A program made the translations under genes and the position numbers. Below the pieces are notes generated by a model. That model saw only the letters and a program-made list of their open reading frames with translations, was not told the origin of the DNA and made no database searches. Shown piece after piece: positions 23,004-34,400 of a DNA stretch of 64,000 nucleotides. Source of the stretch: Cladopsammia gracilis (taxonomy: Eukaryota > Cnidaria > Anthozoa > Scleractinia > Dendrophylliidae); assembly GCA_022457155.1 (NCBI GenBank), contig JAJGOT010000355.1, positions 97,501 through 161,500 of the forward strand, in the 5' to 3' direction. How positions within the stretch are numbered: the first letter of the stretch is position 1; every line of letters starts with the position of its first letter.

Positions 23004-25370
23004 CTAATTATGCTTTTTAGAAGTACCATCGTGATTGCTATGGAATAGGACCTTTGTTTCAGGTCCAAAGTGATGGGTCGTCAGCTGCCATTTTCGGATA
23101 TGATGTTCCCCTTTTCGTTTCTTGCTTTTTCCTAGCTTTTCCAGTTCTTCGTCCCTTTTGAATTTTATTCTCCGGTTTTGAAACCAGACTTTAACCTGTG
23201 CCTCCGATAAGTCGAGCTCCTTTGCGATTTTTTGTCTTTCTTCGCCAACGATGTAGTGATTGCCGAGGAAGCGCTTTTCCAACCTTTTGAGTTGTTCAGC
23301 TGAAAAGGTTGTGCGCGCTCGCTTCTTCTTCGGCGGATACATTCCTGAATCGTCGAAATCCCCAAAATCAGACCCGTACGGAAAATAATCCCCTGTTTAA
23401 CGTAAAAAAAGAAAACAAATTAGTTGAAACTTGATTTCATTAACTTCTAGACTACATCGCCGCAAATCAAGGGAAATCCGTATGGGATTAACCCTTAAAC
23501 TCCTATAAGAGTACAGTCAAAATTCAAGAAAAATCCCGAAGTTCATTTTAACTGAATATTGAAAAACAAATGGTATTATGCAAAAGTACTGCCAAAGAGG
23601 TTTCATTTGAATGGTCACACCATAGGATTTTGTCTACAGACTCAAAAATACATTTATGGGAATAGAGTCACTGATGACCGGACAAGCAATTTTTCAACTG
23701 TCTAACTTGCGTATCCTATTCAGAAATATTGCATGGCTTTTGCTTGCAGTATTTCTCAGTACTTCGGCGTGAAGTGTTGTTTTATCTCAAGTCAGGAAAC
23801 AAATTGTTTACTTTGTTTATCCGATCAGGAATTGTTAAACGTTGTAGTTAATAGTTGAGGTTTTTGTGGGCGGAATGTGGCGACCATGAACACTTCAGAA
23901 CTTTTGTCAAATCAAATGAATGCTCGCTTCAGATAAACAACTGCGCTTTCTCTTTGCTGTCTTTGCATTGTTTTCTTTCAGGGGCTACTTTGCTCTAGGA
24001 AAGATCGCAGATTTACATGGATAACAGCGACATCAATAAAACAGTTGTAATTGAAGAAAAACAGAAAACGGACGGATGAGAGTCCCATTATTACTCCAAA
24101 TTAAAGCACAAATTGCGGCATTTTTCACCTCAGTATTAGTCGCAACCCCTTTACACAAAGAAAGTGGAATCCGTTTATGTAAACTCTCAAATTATACACA
24201 CAACAAAGCCATATAATTGATATGAAGAAAGACATCCGTTGGCGTTTGGAAACGCAGAACCAAGATTTCGTGTCAGATAACTCGCTAAAACATGATCTAT
24301 GTAGCTCGGCTCAGTTTTCGATCTGTGCCCCTTCGATCACGGCAGTGCGGTTCGCCTTTCAGTACCGCAAAACAACTATTGCTGTCGTTTGCTTAACGAT
24401 GTTTTTGAAACGGATCAGAAATGACTTCATTTTGTTTCCTTTCCTGATAATGCGTCAAATCTACTGTTTTAATGGAGCAATTAACCAGTTCTTTAACATA
24501 CCCGCCAAGAAGAATTATTGCTATTAATGCTAAAACATTCTTGCTTCTTTGACGCTAGTTTACAAATATACTGTCGCCTATCGCCCACTGCTAAGCAACA
24601 TATACATCAAATGGAAGGCTTTATTGGGGGTTAAACGGATACATTCTTAAGATAGCCGCCAAAGCAGTTTAATCAATCACGATTCGTGAGCTTTAAACTA
24701 TAACGGGCTGTTAAAAATTGCACCTTGAGTAAATTTGAGGTGGGCATGTTGGCGCGTGCGTGTCATTTCCAGCAGCTAATTTACACCATCTTGTCCGGCT
24801 CGCTTCGTCCGCCCGAGAGTGCGGACTGAGTGTAAACAAACATACAGCTAGGGCTAAGCAAATAGGCTAAGAAGTTTTAATAACATACAAATAAAACCAC
24901 GACAACTATTAAATAGCATTTCGAGTTCAAATTGATAAGTTATTGAAGGGCGCCAAATGAGACAAAGATGTCTTTCCGTTAGAAAGGCAGTCTTTCAACT
25001 GAAAACAGATTCGGTCAACGCGTTCGTGATCTAAGTCGCCGGTGATGCAAAATGATGGAATGTTTTTACCTTGGTAAGGATGTCCAATGTACTGCAAATT
25101 CTGTCTCTGGTGCCAGGAAGACATCCATGGAAGCGGTAGACCTTGGTTGGCAGGGATGTCGGGCATGTAGCTAGGGTAGTTCATCTCGTTGGAGTACATG
25201 ACTTCTTGTAGAACCCTCGCAGATGGCATGATAGTATTTGGGCCTGATACGTGTGGCGGGCAGACAGAGAAAGGAGGCCTAGACGCACTAGTATTAATCC
25301 CATAACCAGGTTCTTCAAAGCGTGGCGGCACTAAAGCCGGAATACTCATGCCGTGGCTATTTTGTAGCAT
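23004..25370 (-). CDS. ANTP/NK-like homeodomain transcription factor, Not/Emx/Vax-like
   Basis: Two exons on the minus strand, 25370-25070 and 23392-23004, joined in phase 1 (CAAG|GTAAAA donor, AACAG|GGGAT acceptor), encode 229 residues. The homeodomain is residues 123-182 and has all core positions: R5, L16, F20, W48, F49, Q50, N51, R53 (VWFQNRRIK). The YIVGEERQKIAKELDLSEAQ helix I-II region and Ile54 fit Not-type homeodomains best; Emx and Vax proteins usually have Thr54. The N-terminal 100 residues are Pro/Ser/Met-rich with no domain I recognise. A lysine-rich stretch (KSKKRK) follows the homeodomain. The start is the first in-frame ATG; a TTG three codons upstream was rejected. The intron (1,677 bp) contains a copy of the 88-bp-unit element. 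Expected role: DNA-binding developmental regulator in the nucleus. Exact orthology is inference. Confidence 0.88.
23488..23672 (+). repeat. 88-bp-unit dispersed element, copy C (one unit), in homeobox intron
   Basis: Begins with TTAACCCTTAAACTCCT, the left end of the family, then AATTCAAGAAAAATCCCGAA, AACAAATGGTATTATGCAAA and TCATTTGAATGGTCACACCA. The right end has decayed. Confidence 0.75.
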
Positions 25371-26933
25371 CTTCCCCAAACCGTTCTCTTGTGGAAGACG
25401 TAAACGTTCCGAAAAAAAATTGACGCAGTTCTGTTTTTGAGCAAAGCGCGCGCGGCGGAGTGAACCCTCTTCTCTCTAAGCTCTGATGTGCCGATAATTT
25501 TTGCCTGTTAGCTCCTTATCTCGACAATCGTAGGTCTGGAGTGCATTTAAGTCCGAGGGGGGTTTTACTACAAGGGCAGGCACGTTATTGGTGGAGATAA
25601 TTCTTTACGTCCTGCATTATGTCATCGTGATTGCTTGATGAAGGAAGAATAAACTCCTTTCTCAAGATGCGAGGTTTCGCGGCTTGAAAACGTAATTAGT
25701 AGATCGCATTTCGTCTCGGTTGGTGTGGCAAAATGTGAAGACCTGCATAATTGCAGTTAAGAGATAAGATAAGAGGGGGGCATTTGTTTTTGTTTGAACT
25801 GAAATGTTTGTTCAAAAAGGCAAGTTATAAAAATGTTAGACAAACGTTTATTTTGCGCGCTGTCCCGCGGAGACGTAGTTTTCTACGCTGCGGATGTGTT
25901 GACTTCGTTTCCTAAACGTGTAACCTTTTCTAACACCGTGTTAGGTTCATGGCGTCCTAAATACTGCTAAACGACTGTCGCGCGAGCCCAAAGACCACCA
26001 ACTTTGAGAGTAGGGCTGGAATTTGCGCAAACGTCAAATGGGATTCCGAGAAAGCTATTAACCAGATCCTGCTTGGCGGTTTTAAAAACATTAGCGCTGT
26101 GGAGTTCCTATGTGAATAATTCTCATTTTCTAGAGGGTCAACAATCCATTAAGGTTATTTAGCTAAGAAATCGGCTGAGAAGTGCTTTTCTGTGAAGTTA
26201 AGTCATCGTTCGTGATGTCTCTGGTAATAATGGCAGAGTTGTTTATTCAATACGTTTCGAGTCTCCAAAAAGTCGATGGTTATCAAGTTTGCGGCGAGAT
26301 CTGCTTATATCCAAGTAACATCCACGAATTCGAGTTTCATCGCCTTGGCAAATCATCTTTCATCGAAGCGTGTGTTTTACTTTCTTACAATCGATCAGTA
26401 AACCACAACGGATAGTCTTTTGAGGAAAAAAGGGCTTGTTGTCGGCCACCGTGGCCAATTTCGAGAGTTTTAAGCTGCTGGTGATAAATTGACCAGCATC
26501 GAAACGGAAGCCTCGAGGTTTACAAAGGAAATCGTTCCTTCTTTTTTTGTCCATTGTTAATCGGATAAAACAAAGGTTACAAGAGGTATGCAGAATAGGT
26601 ACAAGAAAATAACAACTTTTGTTATCAACAATCCGAAGTAATATGAACCGTGACCAAGCTGTTGTTGAAAAATAACATAAAATTATCCCAATTTGATGTC
26701 GGTCGGCCTTTATTCTGCCAAATATTGGTCCGAGAGTTCTGCATTTGATCTTTATATTCTGTTGGTTCTTGTCTCCTTTCGCTATCTGGCACGTTTTTCG
26801 CAACTCATCAGTCTTGCTCTTATCACTAACAAAAAGCTGAAAAAAACCCCACTAAATTCTCTTTTAATTGTATCGATGATATTTCTTCAAAGAAGAGCAT
26901 ATCTTTTTCTCTTATAATTCGTGTTATCTGATC
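25371..26933. other. Upstream region of the homeobox gene; no recognised gene
   Basis: Presumed 5' UTR, promoter and flank. An open minus-strand stretch of about 147 codons at 26360-26803 has no recognisable motif and no splice partner. No TATA box or factor sites could be assigned with confidence. Confidence 0.35.
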
Positions 26934-27383
26934 TACCCTTTCACTCCTAAGAAAACCAAATTTGATTTTGTAAAATATTAAAAACAAATGGTATCATGCA
27001 AAAGTACTGCTGAAGAGGTTTCATTTGAATGGTTACCGACCATAGATTTCATCAACAGACTCAAAAGTTAGAACAAATGGTACCATGCAAAATTACTGCT
27101 GAAGAGGTTTCATTTGAATGGCCACACCATATGATTTCATCAACAGACTCAAAAGTTAGAACAAATGGTACCATGCAAAAGTACTGCTGAAGAGGTTTCA
27201 TTTGAATGGTCACACCATAGGATTTCATCAACAGACTCAAAAGTTAGAACAAATGGTACCATGCAAAAGTACTTCCAAAGAGGTTTCATTTGAATGGTCA
27301 CACCATAGGATTTCGTCAACAGACTCAAAAGTTAGAACTTCCCTACATGTCTCCATAATTGACTTTGGAAGTGTAAGGGTTAA
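26934..27383 (+). repeat. 88-bp-unit dispersed element, copy D (four tandem units)
   Basis: Left end TACCCTTTCACTCC, right end AAGTGTAAGGGTTAA. Between them AACAAATGGTACCATGCAAA recurs at about 26983, 27072, 27160 and 27248, an 88-89-bp period. Because 88 is not a multiple of three, the open frames through it are not conserved protein. Confidence 0.9.
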
Positions 27384-27970
27384 TAATATCTTTTCTCTCA
27401 AAATATTGTAAAACTTTTCACCCTTGATTGTATTCTATTTTCCAGTGGCTATGTTAGTCAATACTTTCGTGTACCTTGGTAGATTCGACTGGAGTTTCCA
27501 CGCATGGCGATTCAGTGTCCTCTCGCGAGCTGATATAAAATTTGAAAACCTCTTGAGAATGAAATAAAGGGCTGGATTTCCCATCTGGCTATCGCTTTGT
27601 GGTAATTTGCATTAATCAGTACAGTATTTTAATTACGAGAAAATATCATTATTGTGTGATCAGATGTATAGAAAGATACGTTTATGATTGTTCAATTACA
27701 TTTGATTTCGTCTACACATTTTGCCGGGTTATTAATTTGCAATTGCTTTAAATATTGTTGACCACAAAATTATTAACCACAATAACTGATTTTTAAAAAG
27801 GCAGAGATGAAATACATATGTGTTTTTAAGATCACTGGCCTGATTGAAGTTACCTGGGTTTAATTAAGTTTTTGAGATGAAGGATTCACTTTTATAGCTC
27901 CGAGGTGCGCTAATCTATAAAAAGATCTACAAAGAGACGGGAGTAAAAAGTACAATTTTTAACAGTACAA

Positions 27971-28312
27971 TAGGGGTGGCGGACTCGCCGAGACGCCGAG
28001 ACCCTTGACCGTGACTGCAGCTACGTTATAAAATCCGAGCCCGAGACCCAATACTTGAAAAACCGAGCCCGAGACTCAGTGCTAAAAATATCCGAATCAC
28101 CTAACAAACAACAAAAAAGGACGAGGAATGAGAAGGCTTGACAAAAGTATCCGAGACTCCGAGACCTCGAGGAACAAAATCCGAGACTTCAAGACAGAAA
28201 AAGCATCAGCCAAACGAGACTTTGAGACTTAAAACAAAAGCTGCCGAGATTTCGAGATCGGACCAAAATTTTCCGAGACCCATGATTTTGAAGATACCAT
28301 TCGCCACCCCTT
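27971..28312. repeat. Inverted-repeat element with CCGAGAC interior
   Basis: Short ends TAGGGGTGGCG and CGCCACCCCTTA are inverted. The interior is a degenerate array of about 14 CCGAGAC/CTCCGAGACC words separated by AT-rich or AAAA spacers. Confidence 0.65.
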
Positions 28313-29470
28313 ACGTATACAATGACTGGCGTTTTTCTAGGCTAAGTACATACATACACACTTTATTAACTCATCCCTGAGTAGTAAGTACGTGCATTAA
28401 AACAGAAGACGTTACGACTAAAGCTTTAGTGAATGGGTTACTTATAAGACTCCGCCAGGGAACAAGCTTTCTGCAGGGGTAGGAGGATAACCGCCCTATG
28501 AAAAGTCTTCAGGAGGTTAAAAATAGAACTGAGGGATGGGACAAGGGTGGGGCACATGAAAATGAGAGGAAAATTAGGAATGTCTGGACAGCGTATTAGA
28601 CAAAAAAGATCGCTAATGAACTCTGTCACTCCAAGTCTCACGCTATAGTTCAAAACTGAAAACATAATGAAAAAAAAATTGCAAAAAGCATGCACGACAG
28701 GTAAGTGCTGCTAAACAGCCAGTTTCATCTGTCGAGCGTCTAAATGGTCACATTTTAGGATTTCACCTACAGACCCAAAAGTTAGAACCATCTTGTACAG
28801 CATAATAAACAGTATCGCATGAAAGTACTACTCACTAGCTTTCTGATTTTAATTTATTGTGAGCCATGAGTGAGTTAAGGCTTTCATCAAAAAGACTAAC
28901 TAGATAGAACCACCCTGTCATGGTAGCGCGCATAATAAACAGCACCACAGGATCAAAGGAACGTGCCATCTATGACTGCAACCTGCCTATCTTTATTTCC
29001 GTTGTACTAGCTATTTTGAATTGTTTGTTCCACATTTTGAGTGACGTCCAGTAATGCATACAAAGAGATCTGGAAAGAACGTCACAACGAAATTTATCGT
29101 ATCTGGTAGCGTTACGTGGTCCTCTGCCATTTTCAGTTCGTAACACAGCATAACAGGCACTGAAAACTCAGGTATATTAAGAACCACTCCAAGCACCACA
29201 GGTACTGAGAACAGGTAAAAAGCTATCATTTGACTAGTCATATCAGTTAGGTTGGCATTTACAGAGTCGGTGAACAAATTTTAAAAGGTCTCGTAATCCT
29301 GCCGGTCTCTATTTCTTGTTTCTGAAGTATCTATTTTCAACAGGCTCCTGTTTTCAACTAGACCTCGTTCAACATGTTTTACAAATTCGTATAATAAATA
29401 AGTCGTTATATTCTCTTGGTTACGTTCTACTTACTTCAAGTAAGTGTTTCATGCGCGCATGGACCACCAT
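28313..29470. other. Intergenic; diverged repeat pieces only
   Basis: Around 28739-28960 there are fragments (TAAATGGTCACATTTTAGGA, CAGACCCAAAAGTTAGAACC, CATAATAAACAG) related to the 88-bp-unit family but with a different spacer. Related reverse-strand pieces occur near 58290-58380, 58930-59000 and 59260-59320. No gene seen. Confidence 0.4.
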
Positions 29471-29749
29471 CACTGAGTGTTAAAAAAGAAAGTCCAGCAC
29501 ACCAGACGCACTGTCAGCAAAACTCACGAAATCCAATCTCGTCGCCTGGTCCGTAACCTCCTACGCAGACGCGACGTCCTTAGGGCTCGTCACGCAATCT
29601 TTCCTCTCCCACTTGTCGTGGGCAGCCCTGGAAAGATAGGGCGAAAGATAGCCGGGTCGATAGGGAGCCAAACTGCAGAGTACGAGATTGTGGGATCCCC
29701 GCCGGACCATATAAAATTGACGGCGCGATAATCGGAAATTTTGAAAGGA

Positions 29750-30110
29750 ACCCCTACTGAACGTACCGGAAACCTGTTTTGTTTTGTGGTTTGGTTCCAT
29801 ATTACAAAGAGTAGGGGACGTATAGTCAAGAAAGTTTTTTATGGGGATGTTCCGCCCGAGGTCCAAACCCTTACTCTTTTATATAAACGATTTGATATCT
29901 GTAAGACCCTGAAGAAGAAACGCTGTGCCTTTCGAAATATTGGATATTTTACTGATAACAAATATAGTCGTTTCCGTACCGTTAATCAGCAGCCTTACTT
30001 TTTTATCAAATCGTTTAAATATTCTGTAGCTGATTAGGTAATTTTCTACAGGATCCGTTGCTTCTATTTCGTTATGGTGGTCTTTGCAAATACAGTTACT
30101 TCATTACCCG
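29750..30110 (+). repeat. Repeat pair member with hammerhead-like motif (copy at 57890-58110)
   Basis: Shares with 57893-58110, in the same order, TGTAAGACCCTGAAGAAGAA, TGCCTTTCGAAATATTGGAT, AATCAGC, GCTGATTAG, CAGGATCC-GTTGCTTCTAT and TACGGTGGTC-like segments. Its left part (GGGGATGTTCCGCCCGAG, CAAACCCTTACTCTTTTAT) is a piece of the G-run family seen at 47871-48302. Confidence 0.6.
29894..29952 (+). ncRNA. Hammerhead-like motif (degenerate)
   Basis: CC-CTGAAGA, then a stem II of GAAACGC-TGT-GCCTTTC with one C/C mismatch, then GAAATATT and GG. CTGAAGA fits the CUGANGA core. One extra A sits before stem II and stem I is only CC/GG before a loop, so activity is doubtful. Confidence 0.3.
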
Positions 30111-30192
30111 TTTATATACCGTTTTAAGCAGAAAATATATATACCTAGCTGACTTACATTCCTGACAAACCGATGAACGCGACAACTGAGCA

Positions 30193-30366
30193 CAGGGGCG
30201 GATCCAGGATTTTTCTTAGGAGGGGGTGCACCTCTAAGGAATGATGTAACTGAAGGGTGACGTAGTTTTTTTCTTTTCTTTGCAGAATACTAGTTATATT
30301 AGAAAGATGCAGGGCAGGGGGAGGGGGGGGCACACCCCCTGCACCCCTCCCCTAGATCCGCCCCTG
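30193..30366. repeat. hAT-like MITE, CAGGGGCGGATC family
   Basis: The ends CAGGGGCGGATCCAGGATTT and CTAGATCCGCCCCTG are inverted. GAGCA lies directly outside both ends (30188-30192 and 30367-30371). The same family is at 48611-48768. Confidence 0.8.
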
Positions 30367-30540
30367 GAGCATGAGGCAAACGTACAGCTAAACGTCTGTC
30401 TGGTTTTTAGCCTTTACAGTAAAATCGCTCATATTTCTACTTCATTTACAAAGAAAGACGAAAGGTAAACTAGCAATAAAAAAACTACAGCGAGGCGGCG
30501 ACGATTCTTTTGCAAAGAAACAGAGAAGCGTGGTTTTCGT

Positions 30541-31117
30541 GACTAACTCGCCCCATGTAACAGAATCCGGAATCCGGAATCCGAAATCCAGGAAATTTTT
30601 GATGTTGGAATCCGGAATCCAGTGAACTGGAATCCAGAATCCACACTTATATGGAATCTGGAATCTGGAATCCACAAAAGCTTGGAATTCGAAATTCACT
30701 TGTGAATCGACCGTTCTACCGTATACCGAAAAACAAAAATGACGAACGACGAAATGGAGTGGAACGACCACACATCGGTCGAAGTCGGACACGAGATCGA
30801 TAGAGAAGAGACTGAGGAGACCACAAAGTGATCTTTGCGGGCGTCATTCGGGGACGCAAATTCCTGCCAAGTAAGTGATATACGCATTATGATTGGTTGA
30901 CTGAATCCATCACTCGACATCATGTCATCGGCAGCGGGTCTCAGGATTTAGAGTAGAAACAAGAATTCGAAAGAATGCTTGAAAAAGGAATCGTATAGTC
31001 GGAATACGGAATCAAGATGGTTGGAATCCGAATCCAGAAGGGTGGAATCCGGAATCCAGGGGGCTTGAATCTGGAATCCAATACCTCTGTGGATTTTGTT
31101 ACATGGGGCGAACTAAC
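30541..31117. repeat. Inverted-repeat element with two GGAATCC arrays
   Basis: The ends ACTAACTCGCCCCATGTAAC and GTTACATGGGGCGAACTAAC are inverted. Next to each end is an array of GGAATCC words (about 30564-30690 and 31020-31080), with a unique centre of about 330 bp between them. Confidence 0.75.
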
Positions 31118-31466
31118 CGTTTGTTTGGGTTTCTTGCGGTTTCGAGTCGATTCTGATTGGTTGCAGCACAATGGAAAATGTCAAAATCAAATCAAAGTGT
31201 TCACGGTTTTTGGATTCGCATAGTAATAGCTTTATTTTAGCATACAAGACTAAAGTGAGTCTATAAATCGTTCGTTGCGTAATATCAAAGAACCATCACA
31301 TATTGGGCTGCCTGTGGTTCAGTCAGGTTCAACATTCGTTCCCAAGTTACTCTTTCTTTACTTTCGAGAGGGCCTAAGCACTATTATTGATTCTCTCGTA
31401 CCAGCCCCCGCGCGACACACACCAGGGAGAAAGAGATAAGTGTGCGAGCCGAGCAGTCACGAAAGG

Positions 31467-34400
31467 ATGTCTGGAAAAGTTTTTCTGGCCTTTTGCTGCT
31501 ACTTCTTCTGCAGAGCTGCAGTGAATGTGAGAGCAGATTTACCAGAATATTGTGGAAAGGAAGACTATGCTTATACTCCGCTAAGAAAGGACCCACGAGG
31601 GCAGTATACGCTCAAGCAAGTCCATGTCGTGATCAGGTTTGTTCAGACACAATGGAAATGCAACGTATTTTATTTTATTTCTTTTATTCAAAAACCTTTG
31701 TGCAGAATCGCTGTATAGCGTTTTAAAGCTGCATGTGAAATATAATGATCTTACTAGAATTTAAGACTTACCGCTATGAAAGCTCATGAAATCCTTAAGC
31801 TTATAGTATAAAATTATTATTGAAGCTTTAGGCTAAACTGTAAAATACCCGGCCACTTATTTGCATGTCATTGGATATGAATGGTTTCTTTTGTTTTTAT
31901 ATGCCTCGTTCTTCCAAACGTTTGGGAATATGTAAATATAAAGTGGCCAGGTATTCTAAAATTGCTCCACCAAATTTTCACTGAGAACTTTGACAAAGGT
32001 CAAAGGGGTGTGGTTATTCAGACCCCCTGGGTTCTACCTGAGGACAAGCCTTGTGATGTGGTTCTAAATTTTGAGGCTGGGTGAACTACATGTATTGCAA
32101 AATTGCAGGGCCATTTAAATGAAAGTGAAGTGACAATTGTGCTGTCAGTTTGCAGTATACCTTACAAAACAGAAAAACTTTTCTTCTTCAATTTTGAAAT
32201 TTACCAGTGGCCAAATTAAAAGCAGAAAAAAAAAATTGAAAAAATTTATTTTGCAAATGGCTCCACAGCTATAAAGTACAGTTTCTTAATAGGTTTCATT
32301 TGATCAGTCATAAGGAAAGAAGGAATGAGGTAATAAATATACTAGAAAGTCATTCTAAATATTATTGTTGGTTTGCATGTCCCCATGTTGGGGGTTAGAA
32401 CAATGAAATTTACATCCTTTGGGAATAGAAGTATATTTTTATGCAAACGATTTCTATTGTTTCTTACCACCAACATAGCTGCTGTGAAAACAACCTGCCA
32501 CAATTTTAGATTCCATTTATATTAAAAAAAATACAAATTCTTAGAACTTTTCCATTCAATAAGCCTTATCTTGCTTGTTACAATTTTTGTAACTGTTATC
32601 CACAAGTACAACATTTTGACCTTTTTTCTTTCTCTGAATCTCACTTTTGTAATTGAGGAAAACTGATCCTTATGGCAGAAAAACAGAAGCAGAAGCAAAT
32701 AAAATAAAACAAAAGTTAACCACTTGGAATCAACAGACGCAACAAACTTCATTAACTTTCTCATCACTAGTCAGTTTAGTTTATCACCCGTCAAACCCTT
32801 CACCAATCATATTCATTGTTTTTGTTATTCTTTAGTTTTTTTCAAAACCACTTGTATAACATTTTTACAGTTGTAATCATTTATAGTGCTAGCCCCTGAA
32901 GAAGCTTTGTTTTGCAAAGCGAAATATTGGGCACTATAATATTCCACTTTTATTTTATTTTATTTGCTTCTGCTTCTGCTTCTGTTTTTCTGCCGTAAGG
33001 ATCAGTTTGCCGTTTCTTTAATTTCACTTCAAGTATTAATACTGATCTAGGTCTGGAAACCAAGATCCAGCCAATCTCAATGATTTGTTGCAGTGATTGT
33101 GCATTCTATGGTTCTTTTGTGATTGAGGGCAAGTTAATTTTTAAGGGTCTCAAGTAGTTTAAGGCCTGGGTCAAAGGCTCTTTCTGGGAAAAACAGTTTA
33201 TTCGAAATTTGGCACATGGAAAGGTCTTATCGTTCTTATCATTTTTAAGTAAATAATAAGCTTTCCCATAAGTCGTGTGACATGTCACGTGGCCATTTTT
33301 CTTAAAATAGCAAATATTTGACCAACTGGTGATGAGTTTTGGCATATCACTGATTTACTTAATTATAAAATTTTGATCATGTGACATGTCACGTGATCAA
33401 ACTTGTGCGTTAAGGCAGAAGAAGACGTCGAGATTAACATTCAGGGGAAATTTTAATCTGGTCCAGTCAAATGTCCGTTAGCCGAAGATATTAAGTGTCA
33501 ACCATATTTTCCGAACAGACTTTAAACCCAGGCCTTAAATTGCTTGAGGTGTGGTGTACTGGGTGTCCTAGGCAGTGACGATTGATCTTAAAGGGGTAGT
33601 GTCCCAAAATAACAAAATTTTGCTGACCTTATTTCCATGTTACATCCTCCAATTGTCACCAAATATACAACTTAGGTTATTGGAGTATAGACTATTGAGT
33701 ATTAAACCAGAAGCAGTAGTTTAGAAAAGTGCAGGATGTGTCATTCTTGTGAAATTTTGAATGTTTTAGCCATTACCGGTATTTTGTTTCTTTGGTTCAT
33801 ATTTCTTTACTTTCATCACATTTTGTGATTTTTCTTCCTATAATAATAAAGCAAGCTTAATTAAGCAAGCATCTGGCCATAATCATGAAATGTGCCTTTG
33901 TCCCTAATGCAAACATTCACTATTTTTAGTTTCGATTGTAAAAAAAAAATGGCAGGTATTTCTAAGTTATAACTATCCTAACTGTCTTACAATTCAGGCT
34001 CTTAAAACAAAAAGCATGTCTTGGAAAATTAAATTTTGAGAATTTTGATCATAGAGTTGTGTATAGTGTGCACGGAGTTTATGTTATCATTAGTGGCTGC
34101 AACCTGAACTATAACACAATACAAGATTTAAGACTTTGCTGTACAGAGCCCCACATTTGCAGAAAGTTGTCAAAAAAATTTTTGGTTCTTGCCTGTGATT
34201 GCTTTCTAATGATCAAGTCCCTGGCATGATTTCCAGGTGTAATATTAAGTCAATCTTGATTAAGTAAATTTTAATTGGATTAAATTTCAGCCCTGTTTAT
34301 TGATTTATTTCTTTTTACAGGCATGGTGATAGAACAAGAGCTGGAGCCGCTCCTTGCTGGGATAACGACACTGCACAATGGGATTGTCTGTTGTCTTCAG

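Noticed and set aside
26360..26803. 147-codon minus-strand frame upstream of the homeobox gene
   Set aside because: No recognisable motif, no convincing start context or splice sites; likely chance.
27202..27411. Frame reading through the 88-bp repeats, also near 63032-63337
   Set aside because: An 88-bp period changes frame each unit; the matching peptides only reflect repeat identity.
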